The notes under the pieces: model-generated
Told to the model about the DNA's origin: nothing
The model's input: the letters and a program-made list of their open reading frames with translations, nothing else
The model's database searches: none
Shown here: positions 25,006 through 35,600 of the stretch, piece after piece
Position numbering within the stretch: the stretch's first letter is position 1
Layout of the letters: the number at the start of each line of letters is the position of its first letter
From: Marinitenerispora sediminis
GTDB taxonomy: Bacteria > Actinomycetota > Actinomycetes > Streptosporangiales > Streptosporangiaceae
NCBI RefSeq assembly: GCF_003336425.1
Contig: NZ_QEIO01000001.1
Location: 59,759 to 123,758 of the forward strand
Direction: 5' to 3'
Length of the DNA: 64,000 bases
Position numbers and translations under genes: made by a program

Positions 25006-28000
25006 TCACCTGCGCTGTTGACCGCCGTTACGCCGCAGCGGACGCTGGTTCCGGGCGCCCGCGAGCGGCGGGAACTCCGGTCCACGCCAGCAGAGCGCGG
25101 CTTTGCTGCTACCCGACCGGCACATCCACCGCAGCGTCGGGTTTTTGATCTGCTCGGTGAACGTCACCACCCGCAGCCGCTTGCCACAGTTGGGGCACTT
25201 TCGGACCCGCACGAGTTCGTCGACGCGTTCGAACCGCAGCACGGAGGCGGCGAAGGCAGCGCTCTCGACGATGGTCATCGTCTCCCGCCGGCCGCCCTGG
25301 CCCGGGTGCGAGAGCACGTTCATGCTGCCCATGAAGGTGGTCTGGTCGTCGATGACCACGAGCTTCTGGTGCTGGTCGGTGAGGAAGACGGTGTGCGGAA
25401 GGGCGGCCACGAGTTCGTCGTGCGCGCGCTGCTCGGTCTCGCTCTTGAGGCCCCACTTGGGCATCGTCACCACGCGGACATCGACGCCCCGGTCCCGCGC
25501 CGCCACCAGTTCCGGGAGGAAGCGCTCGGAGGCCGTCGAAATCCACGGCGACCACAGCCAGATGCTGCGTTGTGCGCGGCCGATGTGGTCGACGAGTTGC
25601 TCGGGAACGTCACTCTCGTCAAAGAGGCCCGTATAGCGGACGAACTGGCTGAGTGCCTCCCATAGCGTGAGGTTGACGCCGGTCAACGTCTCCGGCGCTG
25701 GGAGGTTGTCCAGGATGTCGCGGACGCCCGCCACCTGAATGTCGCCGCGCTTGATCCCGTCCCGCACGGCGAGGAGGGGACCCCTGCGGGCCCGATCCAC
25801 CGCCGTTCCGTTGCCGACCAGGTAGAGCCGGTGCTTGGCCCGCGTGACCGCCACGTTGAAGAGCTTGAGGCCGGAGAGCGCCCACTGCTCCCCGCCGTCC
25901 TTGGGGTCCTCGACAAGCCGAGCCTTAGCGACCCACCCGTCGCCGTCCTCCACCATGTCGAAGACCACGGTGTCGAACTCGCGCCCCTGGAACCGATGCG
26001 ATGTGCCGACGTCCGCCAGTTCTCCCAACCCCGAGTCCGCCAGCAGGCTCTTGGTCAGATCCACCTGCGCGTTGTACGGCGTCACCACGCCGATGTTGGA
26101 CTCCTGCTGGGCGGCCTGCTGCACCAGCGCCCCCGCCACCAGGCTGCCGACACTCCACAGGCCCCGGCGCCAGCCGTCCTTCTTCGGATCCGGCTGCACC
26201 CGCGCGGGCAGGCCCAAGCCGTCCACGTCGACGAAGATGATCTCGTTCCGCGCCGTCCGCGATGCCGCGCGCAGCACCCCGCCGTACGCGGTGGCGTTCG
26301 CCAGCCGGGTGAGTTCCGCGCCGAACCGGTGCTGTTCGGTGAGCACGACGCAGCCCGGCGAACGCTGGGCGGCCTCGGCCGAGGAGATCCCGAAGAACGA
26401 GAAGCAGTCCCGAGGCGCCAACCAGGCGCGCACCCTGGGCTCGGTTTTCTCCAATTTCTTGGAGCCGATGGGCGCGTTCTGCATGAAGTCGCCCAGCAGC
26501 ACCGCTCCGACGCGGGCCCGTGACACCGCGAACAGCACCTCGGGGATTGCGGCGGCCGCGCACTCGTCGACGACCACATAGTCGTAGGTCCGCTGCCAGA
26601 TCGGCCGTTTCATCCGCGCCATCGCCAGCGTGCCGGCCACTACGGTGGCCTCCTTGATCAGCGCGCGCTCCGCGTCGCGGCCGAGCTCGGCGAGCTGACG
26701 TTCGAGGCGCTCCCGCTTCGTGTCCAGCGGCTTCGTCTCCTTCCCGGCGGCGTCCGCGCGCTTCTTCAGCTGAGGGAGCTCGGCGTACTGACGGGGGAGG
26801 TCGGCAGCGCCGGCCTTGGCAACGAAGGCACGGTCGTCGTCGGTGGCCTGCGGCTGAGCGCGGGCGTGCGCCAGCCGATCACCGAGGCGGATACGCTCGG
26901 CCTCCGCCTCGGCACATCGCCGCTGCACGCCGGAGAGCCGGTCAGCCGCACGGTCGCGCCGCGCCCGCAGCTCGGCGATGGAGTGCCGGGGGAACCCCGT
27001 GTTCGCCTGCTCCAGACGGGCGACCTCCTGCTCCGCCCGCTCCGTCTGCCGGCTCAGCGCCGCGTACAGCTCCCGGAAGTCCTCACGCGCCGTCCGCACG
27101 TCGTGGCTGGCGTGCTCCAGCGCGTCGGTCAGCTCGTGTCGCCGCTTCCGATTGCCGAGGCGGTGAAAGAACCCGCCTCCGTCCAGCTCACTGAGATCCC
27201 GCTCGACCCGGGCCCGCCGGGCCTCTGCGTCGCTGACCCGGATACGGGCCGCGTCGCGGCGCCGCTGGTGCTCGTCGATCTCGGTGCGCAGCTCGTCCAC
27301 CTGCTGCCAGCGAGCGGCTGCCTCCGCCGCCGGCCGCCAGGCAAGGTCGGCCGCGTCCGCCTCCTTCTCCGCCGTGGACAGCTCGGCCGCCAGCGAGCGG
27401 ATGAGCCCCTCGTGATCGTGCGTCTCGCGCTGGAGCCGATTCACCCTCTCGGTGATCTCGATCCGGTCCAGCGCCGCACGGTAGAAATCGACGTCGAAGT
27501 CCGCGAGCCGCTGCCGCGTGTCCTCGTACTCGGCGATGACCGCGTGCAGATCCGCGATCTCCGCCTCGACATCGTGAAGCTCCGCCTCTTTGTCGGCCTG
27601 CCGCGACTCCTTCAACTTGGTGAGGGACACCGCGGCGTTGTTCGCGATCTCCGTGAGGTGCGGTGTACCGACCCGGATCATCACGCCGGGCTCAGGCCGC
27701 ATCCGCTTGGCCGCGCGCTCCAGAGCGTTATCGACCGCCACATTCGTGCTTGAGACCAGCAGCACGGACTTCCCGGAGGTCACCGCGTGCTCCAGGAACC
27801 GCGTGATGACCGTTGTCTTGCCGGTCCCCGGCGGCCCCCAGACCAGGTGCAGACCGGACGCCGCGCAGGCGGTGAAGGCCGCGCGCTGACCTTCGTTGAA
27901 GTTCCACCCGTCCGGCACCGGCCGGAGCTGCGGCAGCGGGTCGGGCGTGCCGCGCCCGAAGGCGCTCACCAACCCGGACCCATCGATCCGGGACAGCCCC

Positions 28001-28374
28001 TCCAGCAGCGACTTGACCAGCTGCCCGGCGGGGCGGCTGAGCTTCCACAGATACAGCCCCGCTTCCGGCGCGTGCGGGGCTACGCGGACGTAGAGCCGGC
28101 CCTGGTCCTGCACCGCCTCGCGGATGTTGAATCGGATCTCCTCGGCCCCGTTCGCGGGGGCGAGGTGGGCGTCGTCGATGTCAGTGTCGTCAAACGTGCC
28201 CTGCTTCGCGGGCACCGTGAACCATCCGTCACCACGGTCCATGGCGCGGCGGGCCACGCCGACCTTGGTGGCTTTTCCTTCTCCGGAGGGTCGGTCGCCG
28301 CCCTCAGCCTTGAGCCACGTCTGGACGGCATGCTGGACGTCGGTCACCCAGGAAGGGCGGGGGGAATCCGGCAT
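25006..28374 (-). CDS. SF1 (COG1112/UPF1-like) helicase fused to a PLD nuclease, Mokosh type II-like
   Basis: 1122 residues from ATG 28374; two earlier starts would add 16-22 residues. Order of parts: N-terminal domain; Walker A 'VWGPPGTGKTTVITRF' near 180; a long coiled-coil insertion, about 260-560; 'VVVDECAAAAIPEVLF' near 605; 'LLGDFMQNAP'; 'TPYNAQVD'; motif VI 'NVAVTRAKHRLYLVG' near 848; a PLD domain with 'HQKLVVIDDQTTFMGSMN' near 1005; and a C-terminal zinc ribbon 'KCPNCGKRL' with two later Cys. Mokosh type II defence is a single protein with just this helicase-PLD fusion. It lies between drmMI and the RAMA pair, on the same strand. Confidence 0.8.
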   Translation of the reverse strand: MPDSPRPSWVTDVQHAVQTWLKAEGGDRPSGEGKATKVGVARRAMDRGDGWFTVPAKQGTFDDTDIDDAHLAPANGAEEIRFNIREAVQDQGRLYVRVAPHAPEAGLYLWKLSRPAGQLVKSLLEGLSRIDGSGLVSAFGRGTPDPLPQLRPVPDGWNFNEGQRAAFTACAASGLHLVWGPPGTGKTTVITRFLEHAVTSGKSVLLVSSTNVAVDNALERAAKRMRPEPGVMIRVGTPHLTEIANNAAVSLTKLKESRQADKEAELHDVEAEIADLHAVIAEYEDTRQRLADFDVDFYRAALDRIEITERVNRLQRETHDHEGLIRSLAAELSTAEKEADAADLAWRPAAEAAARWQQVDELRTEIDEHQRRRDAARIRVSDAEARRARVERDLSELDGGGFFHRLGNRKRRHELTDALEHASHDVRTAREDFRELYAALSRQTERAEQEVARLEQANTGFPRHSIAELRARRDRAADRLSGVQRRCAEAEAERIRLGDRLAHARAQPQATDDDRAFVAKAGAADLPRQYAELPQLKKRADAAGKETKPLDTKRERLERQLAELGRDAERALIKEATVVAGTLAMARMKRPIWQRTYDYVVVDECAAAAIPEVLFAVSRARVGAVLLGDFMQNAPIGSKKLEKTEPRVRAWLAPRDCFSFFGISSAEAAQRSPGCVVLTEQHRFGAELTRLANATAYGGVLRAASRTARNEIIFVDVDGLGLPARVQPDPKKDGWRRGLWSVGSLVAGALVQQAAQQESNIGVVTPYNAQVDLTKSLLADSGLGELADVGTSHRFQGREFDTVVFDMVEDGDGWVAKARLVEDPKDGGEQWALSGLKLFNVAVTRAKHRLYLVGNGTAVDRARRGPLLAVRDGIKRGDIQVAGVRDILDNLPAPETLTGVNLTLWEALSQFVRYTGLFDESDVPEQLVDHIGRAQRSIWLWSPWISTASERFLPELVAARDRGVDVRVVTMPKWGLKSETEQRAHDELVAALPHTVFLTDQHQKLVVIDDQTTFMGSMNVLSHPGQGGRRETMTIVESAAFAASVLRFERVDELVRVRKCPNCGKRLRVVTFTEQIKNPTLRWMCRSGSSKAALCWRGPEFPPLAGARNQRPLRRNGGQQRR

Positions 28375-28482
28375 ATTCGGTTGGTACCTCTCCGTGCTGG
28401 CGTCTCTCCGCAGGGTGACCATACGTGGAGCGGGAGACAAAGCCGAACGGAGCGGCGGCGGAAGTCAGGTCACGAGGGCGGG

Positions 28483-31400
28483 TCAGAAGAGCGCGCCGTC
28501 CGGAGGGAACAGGGCACCGTCGACGGGAGTTACGGCGTCGATGGGCCGGGGCGGCTTTGGCTTTGCTTTCCGTCGCTTGCGTGCTCCTGGGCGCAGGCCG
28601 GCCTCTTGCTCCTGGCGGTGACGGGCGTGGTTGAGTTCGAGCAGGCGGTCCAGGATCTCGACCTGCACCTGAGGGTGAACTGTCCACTTGAGGCCGCGTG
28701 GGGTTTCGTAATGGCCGTGACCGAGGTCGAGGTCGTCCCAGCCGTACGCCGAGGCTACAACCTTGTCCATCTCGATATGCATCTTACGCAAGAGAACAAT
28801 GTCCGAGTCGTGGTTAGTCGAGGAATTTATCAAACCATAAAGCTTCGTCAGACCGATTTGTCGTTCAAACATAACCTTCACTCGGACCAAATTAAGATCC
28901 TCCCCCACGGACTTCTTGCCCGCCCCCAAAGAAGCGAGCGGAAAGGTTTCATAGATATCCGACGGCGTATAGCGCAGATCCCCTTTCAAAGTCGACCCCG
29001 TCGCTGCCGCCCACACACCATGAACGGAACTCGAAAGTAGACTAAAGACAGAGAAATCATCCGACGGAAAAACGACACAAGTATGACTTACCACAATTTG
29101 CGCCTCCACAAAAACAGGAAGAGCCGTCGAGCTCACGGTGGCCAGCACAAAAAAATTCTTTAACCCGGAAACCGCACCCTGCAGCGCAGGACGCTTTTCC
29201 GCGAACTGCCACCAGTAATCCCTATAGACTTTCCGCTTATTTTGTTCCCGAAAAGGCTTCACTGCATGTTGCACAATATCAAATGGCTCTCGATACTCGC
29301 GCGCCTGCTCCTCCGAGAGGTCGCCAAAATCAATTACCCATCGACTTGGCGAACTGTCAGGCCGCGAATTCAAGTCTTTGCCATTAAGATAAGGGAACAA
29401 CACCTCCTTATTTTTAGGGTCCCGCTCGATCAGCGCGTGGGCCTCCTCGGGCTGGAGGATGAACCCCTCCCCCAGCACAATGGATCCCTGGAACGCCTGA
29501 CCCTCGTTCGCCACCAACCGGAACGGCTTCCCCGTCACCCGCGACCGCGCATCAAGGGACGGGGTAATCCCCCGCACCTCAACTTCGTCCTCCCCGAGGA
29601 CGTACTTCTCCTTCTCTCCCGCGTGCCCCGCCCACACCAAGGACACGTGCACGTTGGCGCTCCCCGGCCACGGCTGCGACTTGACCGCGCGGTAGATCGT
29701 CCAGCCCCGCTCGGTGACCTGGTCCAGTCCGACCTCACGGGTGTCGCCTTGGGCGATGGTGTTCGTGGCGATGATCCCGGTGCGCCCGTGCGGGGCGAGG
29801 CGCAGATTCCGCAGCAGAAAGTACGAACACAGGTCCGCGCTCCCCCGCTTCCCTCCGGCGACATCGGCCACCAGGTACTCACGAACGTCGGTCCCGAGCG
29901 TTCCGGTGAGCCGCTGCCCCCCGATGAAGGGCGGGTTCCCGACAACGGCGTCGAATCCGCCGTCGCCCATCACCTCCGGAAACTCCAGCGCCCAGTGCAG
30001 CGGCCGGATCGGCGTATCCCGCTTCCCGGTCAGCCAGTCCTCGACGCGTTCCCGTAGCTGGGTCTCCTTCTTGAAATTATAGGTAGCCTCGTCCAGGATC
30101 TCCGCCACCTCGTCGGAGAGCCGGCTCACCAGGTGGTTGTACGCGGCACGCCACCCGAGCTTCTTGCTCTCGGCGTCGCCATCCACCCACCGCTTATCGT
30201 CAAGATCGGGGTATCGGTCGGCGGCGATCGCGGCGGCGATCACCGCGTCAGCGGCCAGCCGCAGCAGCTCGGTCTGCTCCTCCGCTTCCCTCAGCATCTC
30301 GGTCTTGCGTTGCACGTCGACCGGGTCCAGTACCGGCGCGGCCTCGATCTCCTTTCGGAGCCGGGTGGTCTCGGCGAGTACCTGCTCGATGCGATCCGCG
30401 ATGGAGGTCGCCTCGCCCTCCCGTTTGCCGACCCAGCGCGAGTTGACCTGCCGCCCCTCCACCGGATCCGTGTGGAACGCCCGGAGCTGTTCCTCGCTCA
30501 CCAGCCCGACCAGCGAATCGCCGCAGCGCAGCGCGTGGTCGAGGAAGCTGAACGGCTTGTTCTTCGCTAGCGTTTCCAGCCACAGCGAGAGTTTGGCGAG
30601 CTCGACCGCCATGTCGTCGCGGTCCACGCCGTAGACGCAGGAGGCGGCCACCCGGCGCTTGGCGAACAGCCGGAGCTCGTCCAGGCTGTCGTCGCCGTCG
30701 ACGGCGCCGCGGACCTCCTCGGGGACGCCGTCCCGCAGCCATGCCTCGACGATCCGGTCGGCGAGGTAACGACAGGCGGAGACCAGAAAGGCGCCGGACC
30801 CCATCGCGGGGTCGACGATCTTGAGCTTGAGCAGCTCGTCGGCCGGCTTCACCCGCCAAGTCTCACGTTCTGCGCCGTCCGCGGGCCCGGGCGCGTACAC
30901 CAGCGGGGCGAGCGTGTGTTCGACGACCGTCTCCGCCATCGCGCGGGGCGTGTAGTGGGTTCCCGTCCGGCGCCGGTCGCCCACCTGGGTGAACAGCACC
31001 GATCCCGCCGGGAAGATCGTGGGATCGTCCCGCAGGTCGGTGCGGAGCAGGCCCCAGAACGGCGCCGTGCGGGCCGCGAGTTCGTCGTCGGAGTCGGCGG
31101 CGGCACGCAGGTCCGCCAGTTGTTCCGGCTTGGGGCTGGCGCCCATCCCCTTCTCCAGCTGGCGGCGGGTGGCGCCGGTCTGGTCAAGAAGCCAGGCCAG
31201 GAACTCCTCCTCGCCGACCGAGCGCTGTTCCTCCAGCTCACGCAGGGGAAGCTCGGGCTCATGCTTGCCGATCAGCCCCACATAAGGCTCGGCGACCTTG
31301 AGGCAGGAGAACTCCAGCAGGCCCTCGTAGATGTGACCGATGTCCTCGACGTCGAGCGCCTTGTAGGAGATGCGGGTGGCGGTTCGCCGTCCCTTGCCGC

Positions 31401-32577
31401 GCAGCATGAGGAGGGCGTCGAGGATCTGGAACACCACGCGGTCGGTGACCTTCAGGCGGGTGAGCCACTCGAACCTACCGGTGTCGAACAGTGACCCGCC
31501 GTAGGCGGGGATCCGGAGATCGGGGTGTTCCACACCGGCGTGGATGCCGTTGAAGAGGGCGAGGAGCCGGGGCCAGGCGGCGGCTCGGCGGTCGACGATC
31601 TCCTCACCGTAGCGTTCCCAATCGTCAGCCAGCTGGTCGAACAGCCGGGTGACCGAGTAGTGGTCGACGTAGAGATCGTCGCCGGGCAGCAGCCGCTGCT
31701 CCTCCGCATACAGCAGGAACACCATGCGCATCAGGACGGTGAGCGCACCCTTGTAGACCTGCCGTTCGGCGACGTCAGCGAGCAGATGGCCACGTGCCTC
31801 GCGGTCGAGGCGCGCGATCTCGCTGACGAGGAGTTCCACCGCTCGGCGAACCTGTTCACCCAGTTCTTCGGTGAGCTTGCCCTGCGCGTTGGCGGTACGC
31901 GCGAAGAGGGAGGCGGTAGACCCGGATGGCGAGCTGCCGTCGGTGTGGGTCTCGGGGATCTGGACCCGCCGGCCCGCGAGCAGCGTGGCGAAGGCGGACA
32001 GCAGGGCGCGCTCCTCCAGCCACAGGTCGGCGTCGAACACCCCGACCGACGTGGGGCCGCCGGGGCGAGCGTGCACGAGCGCCCACAGGCGGCCGTTGGT
32101 CACGAGCGCGAGCGGTACCAGGTCACGCCGGCACCGCGCGGCGGCCTGTTCCACGGCGGACGGCCGGTCCGCACGGGAGACGGTGAGGTCGCTGTCCCAG
32201 GGCAGCAGATAGCAGTGCAGACGCTGCTCGTTCTCGCCACGGGCACCGGGACCGAGAAGCGCGAAATCCGGGTGCCGGCCGCCGTCGGACCGGTCCGGCT
32301 CCGCCCGATACCTGCGCTGCCACCCCAGGACCTCGCCGAGGATCAGCTCGGTCCACTGCGACCGCAGTTCGCCGGGCGCCTCCTGCACCTCGTCCCAGGC
32401 CCGGCGGACCCGGCCACGGAGCTCGTCAGTGAGGCGGTCCAGCCCCTGCGGGAATGCCTCGGTGAGGACGTCCACCGAGAGGAACGGTCCGTCGGGGGCG
32501 AGCAGGCGGAGCCACTCCGCGTGCTGTTCGGCGGGCGTCTGCTGCGGTGCTCGGGGGCGACGACGTATGGGAGGCAT
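28483..32577 (-). CDS. drmMI: DISARM adenine-specific DNA methyltransferase DrmMI
   Basis: 1364 residues from ATG 32577. The SAM motif 'KIVDPAMGSGAFLVSA' lies near residue 590 and the catalytic 'VVGNPPFIGG' near 880, the N6-adenine (PglX/Eco57I-like) arrangement. The gene starts 70 nt after drmD. In class 1 DISARM this enzyme methylates host DNA so that DrmA-D spare it. The stretch 28745-29425, encoding residues ~1050-1275 where target recognition is expected, is strikingly AT-richer than the rest, with codons such as AAA, ATA and TTA that are rare elsewhere here. That suggests domain exchange from a lower-GC donor and a changed recognition site. Alternative: BREX PglX, excluded by the neighbours. 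Confidence 0.92.
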   Translation of the reverse strand: MPPIRRRPRAPQQTPAEQHAEWLRLLAPDGPFLSVDVLTEAFPQGLDRLTDELRGRVRRAWDEVQEAPGELRSQWTELILGEVLGWQRRYRAEPDRSDGGRHPDFALLGPGARGENEQRLHCYLLPWDSDLTVSRADRPSAVEQAAARCRRDLVPLALVTNGRLWALVHARPGGPTSVGVFDADLWLEERALLSAFATLLAGRRVQIPETHTDGSSPSGSTASLFARTANAQGKLTEELGEQVRRAVELLVSEIARLDREARGHLLADVAERQVYKGALTVLMRMVFLLYAEEQRLLPGDDLYVDHYSVTRLFDQLADDWERYGEEIVDRRAAAWPRLLALFNGIHAGVEHPDLRIPAYGGSLFDTGRFEWLTRLKVTDRVVFQILDALLMLRGKGRRTATRISYKALDVEDIGHIYEGLLEFSCLKVAEPYVGLIGKHEPELPLRELEEQRSVGEEEFLAWLLDQTGATRRQLEKGMGASPKPEQLADLRAAADSDDELAARTAPFWGLLRTDLRDDPTIFPAGSVLFTQVGDRRRTGTHYTPRAMAETVVEHTLAPLVYAPGPADGAERETWRVKPADELLKLKIVDPAMGSGAFLVSACRYLADRIVEAWLRDGVPEEVRGAVDGDDSLDELRLFAKRRVAASCVYGVDRDDMAVELAKLSLWLETLAKNKPFSFLDHALRCGDSLVGLVSEEQLRAFHTDPVEGRQVNSRWVGKREGEATSIADRIEQVLAETTRLRKEIEAAPVLDPVDVQRKTEMLREAEEQTELLRLAADAVIAAAIAADRYPDLDDKRWVDGDAESKKLGWRAAYNHLVSRLSDEVAEILDEATYNFKKETQLRERVEDWLTGKRDTPIRPLHWALEFPEVMGDGGFDAVVGNPPFIGGQRLTGTLGTDVREYLVADVAGGKRGSADLCSYFLLRNLRLAPHGRTGIIATNTIAQGDTREVGLDQVTERGWTIYRAVKSQPWPGSANVHVSLVWAGHAGEKEKYVLGEDEVEVRGITPSLDARSRVTGKPFRLVANEGQAFQGSIVLGEGFILQPEEAHALIERDPKNKEVLFPYLNGKDLNSRPDSSPSRWVIDFGDLSEEQAREYREPFDIVQHAVKPFREQNKRKVYRDYWWQFAEKRPALQGAVSGLKNFFVLATVSSTALPVFVEAQIVVSHTCVVFPSDDFSVFSLLSSSVHGVWAAATGSTLKGDLRYTPSDIYETFPLASLGAGKKSVGEDLNLVRVKVMFERQIGLTKLYGLINSSTNHDSDIVLLRKMHIEMDKVVASAYGWDDLDLGHGHYETPRGLKWTVHPQVQVEILDRLLELNHARHRQEQEAGLRPGARKRRKAKPKPPRPIDAVTPVDGALFPPDGALF

Positions 32578-32647
32578 GGCCCGAGGTTATCGAGCGGCTC
32601 CGGCCCCTGCCATGTCGTGCGCGAGACGGCGCTGGTGGGACGCGGCG

Positions 32648-35600
32648 TCACCCCCGGGCGGCCAGCGCCGCCGGCACCAGGAAGGTGACGGCCGCGGGGA
32701 ACCACCTCGCCTCGGGATGGGCGTAGCGGTGGCGCAGGTTCTTCGCCTCCTCCTTCTTCTGGCGAGGGATGCCGGCCAGCCGCTCCTCCAGCGCCGTGCG
32801 GTCCCGGCGCAACTGGTCACGTTCCCCGGCTGTGAAGTCGAAGAGGCTGTCCTGGTGCCACTTCGGGGTGTCGTTGAGTGCCTCGCGGATGCCGCGGGCC
32901 AGTTCGTCCAGGACCTTCTGCACAGCGCGCACCTCCTCCTTGCACCGCGTTGCGAGTGTCTCCTGCAACTCGCCGGTGCGCCTGGCCGCGCGCTCGCCCA
33001 GGGCTTCGCGCAGCGGAGCCTCCAGGGCGGGCCACACCGCGCCCAGCCCCTGGCGGATCGATTCGGGGGCCGGCTCGTCGGTGGCGGCGGTCAGCCAGGA
33101 GGTGACGTCCTGTTCCGTCGCGGGGACGAACCGGCCGCCATCGATGCGGCCGCCGGCCGCCACGACCTCCTCGTGGAGGCGCGTCCCCGCAGCGCCAGTG
33201 AGGACCAGCCTGCCGTGGATCACCACCGCCGGGGTGCGCAACGTCCCGGTTCGAACCACCCGGGCGGTGACGCGGCGCAGGTACTCGCCGCCCGACCAGA
33301 GTTCCCGCCGGAGCAGCGTCAGGCAGAGGTCGACGAGGCGGTGCTTGAGGTGGAGCAGCACCAGGTCGTTGCGGCCGACGACGGCGTCGGGATCGAAGGT
33401 GATGAGACGTTCTTCGCCGGTCACGGGGTGCGGCAGACCGGAATTGCGGGCGCTGGCCCACGCTCCAGCGAGCTGCGGCAGGCGGAAGCACCGTGCGCGC
33501 ACGCCCTCCGGCGGCTTCGCCTCGATCAGGTCCCTGCGGTGTGCGAGCCGCAGCGCGGTACGCACCACGTGTTCCAGGTTCTCGGGGGTGAGGTCGAGAC
33601 TGGCCCGGCTCGCCGTGAGTTCGTCGCGCAGCCGTTCGAGCTCCCGGCGCATGTCGTGTTCGACGCGGAGCTTCGCCGCGCCGGAAGCGGCCCGCCGGCG
33701 GATCTCGACGTCGGTCTCCTGCCATTCGCTGCGCCGGCCGAGCATCTTCTGCTCGACCTGTGCGGCAATAATCTCCCCGGCGCTGCCAAGGTCCTCCCGG
33801 ATCCGCTCGACTTTCTCCGCCGCGATGCGGAGGAAGCCCAGCTCGTCCTCCAGCGAACCGGCCGACGCCTCCTGCCAGCCGTGCGGCACGAAGTGCAGCA
33901 CGTCTACGTATTCGGCGGGCTGGCCGTGCCGATCGATCCGGCCGTTGCGCTGCTCCAGCCGGTTGGGGTTCCACGGGATCTCCCAGTGCAGCAACCGATG
34001 GCAGTGGCGTTGCAGGTTGATGCCCTCGCTGGCGGAGTCGGTCGCAATGAGGATCCGTACATCGTCGAGTTCAGGGCGGTCGGTGAAGACGTTCTTGACG
34101 CGTTCTCGTTCCTGGACGTCCTGGCCACCGTAGAGGAGTGCGATGCGCTCGCCCTTGCTCCCGCCGTAGCCCGCTGCCAGCAGCCGTTCGTGCAGCCAGC
34201 GCTGGGTATCCCGATACTCGGTGAAGATGATCACGCGGTCGGTTCCCCACGCCGCGTCTTGACCTGGCCCACCGACGGTGAAGACGACCGGATCGAGCCA
34301 GTCACGCAGGGCCCGGAACTTGGCGTCAGGCAGGTCTTTGGCCTGGTCGGCCCAGTTACGGAGCCGGATCAGCAGGTCGTGTTCGTGGTGGGTGAGCGGC
34401 GGAGCGCCCCGCCGGGCGACGGCGAACGCCTCGAATTCCGCCTCCCGGTACTCGGCCTCGTGCTCGGCCGTCGCGTCCAGGCGCTCGGAGAGTGGCACGA
34501 GGACACGCTGGACCGTCTCTTCCGAGAGGGGGGAGGCGGGCTCGTCCTTCGCGAGCATGGTGGTCAGATGCGTGTCAACGGTTTCCGCGATGGCTTTAGG
34601 GGAGGAGAACAGGCGCTTCTTCAACAAGGTCGTGACGAAGTCGGCGCTGTGCCGGCTTCCCTGTTTCCGCCGGCTCGCCGCATACTCGTTGAGCAGCCGG
34701 TGGGCTTCACGTTCCGCAGCCGCGTATTCAACCTCCAGGTATCTGATTCGGCGCTGGGCGAAGCGAGGCTTGCCCTGCCAGTCGGTCCCGAGGTCCCGCT
34801 TGAGTCGCCGTACCATTACCCTGTCCCGCTGTTCCGGGGTGGGCGGAAGTCCGCGCGCGAAACGCCGCTCGTCGAGCATCTCCAACAGGGCGGAGAAGGA
34901 CTCGGGGTAACCGTTGTGCGGGGTGGCGGAGAGGAAAAGCCGGTGCTCGCAGTGCGGGGCGAGCTCCCGGATGGCCAGGGTCCGCTGGGAGTCCACCGCG
35001 TATTTGCCGCGCCCGGCTGGGGCACAGGAATGGACTTCGTCGACGACGAGCAGGTCGAAGACACGCGGATAGCTGACAACGTCGGGGAGGATCTCACGAA
35101 GCAGGCGGCGTGGCCGTTCCCGCTTCAGCCAGTCGATGCTGACGATGAGCCGGGGGTAATGCGTCCACGGATTCGCGTACAGGCTTCGTTCACGCCGCAA
35201 GCGACGCAGCAGCTCGGTGTCGACGATGCGGAATTCAAGTCCGAACTTGTCCCGCATCTCGTCATGCCACTGCCGGGTGAGGCCTGCCGGGCAGACGATG
35301 AGCATGGTCCGTGCCCGGTGTCGCAGGTGCAGTTCCTGCATGACAAGGCCCGCCTCGATGGTCTTGCCCAGCCCCACATCGTCAGCGATCAGGAGATTGG
35401 TCCGTGGCATCTGGAGAGCGCGGACCACCGGTTCCAGTTGGTAGTCCTCGATCTCGATTCCGGAACGGAACGGCGCCTGAATTGCCGTGGTGTCGGCCGA
35501 GGTGACCGCACCCCACCACACCGCATGCAGGAAGGCGTCGAGCTGAGTGGGCTCGTCGATGCCTCCTGTCAGGTCCGGAAGCTGCGTTGACTCGTGAATC

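Noticed and set aside
28483..32577. BREX PglX or a stand-alone type IIG enzyme
   Set aside because: No BREX genes (brxC, pglZ) are present, while drmA, drmB, drmC and drmD are; class 1 DISARM explains the context.
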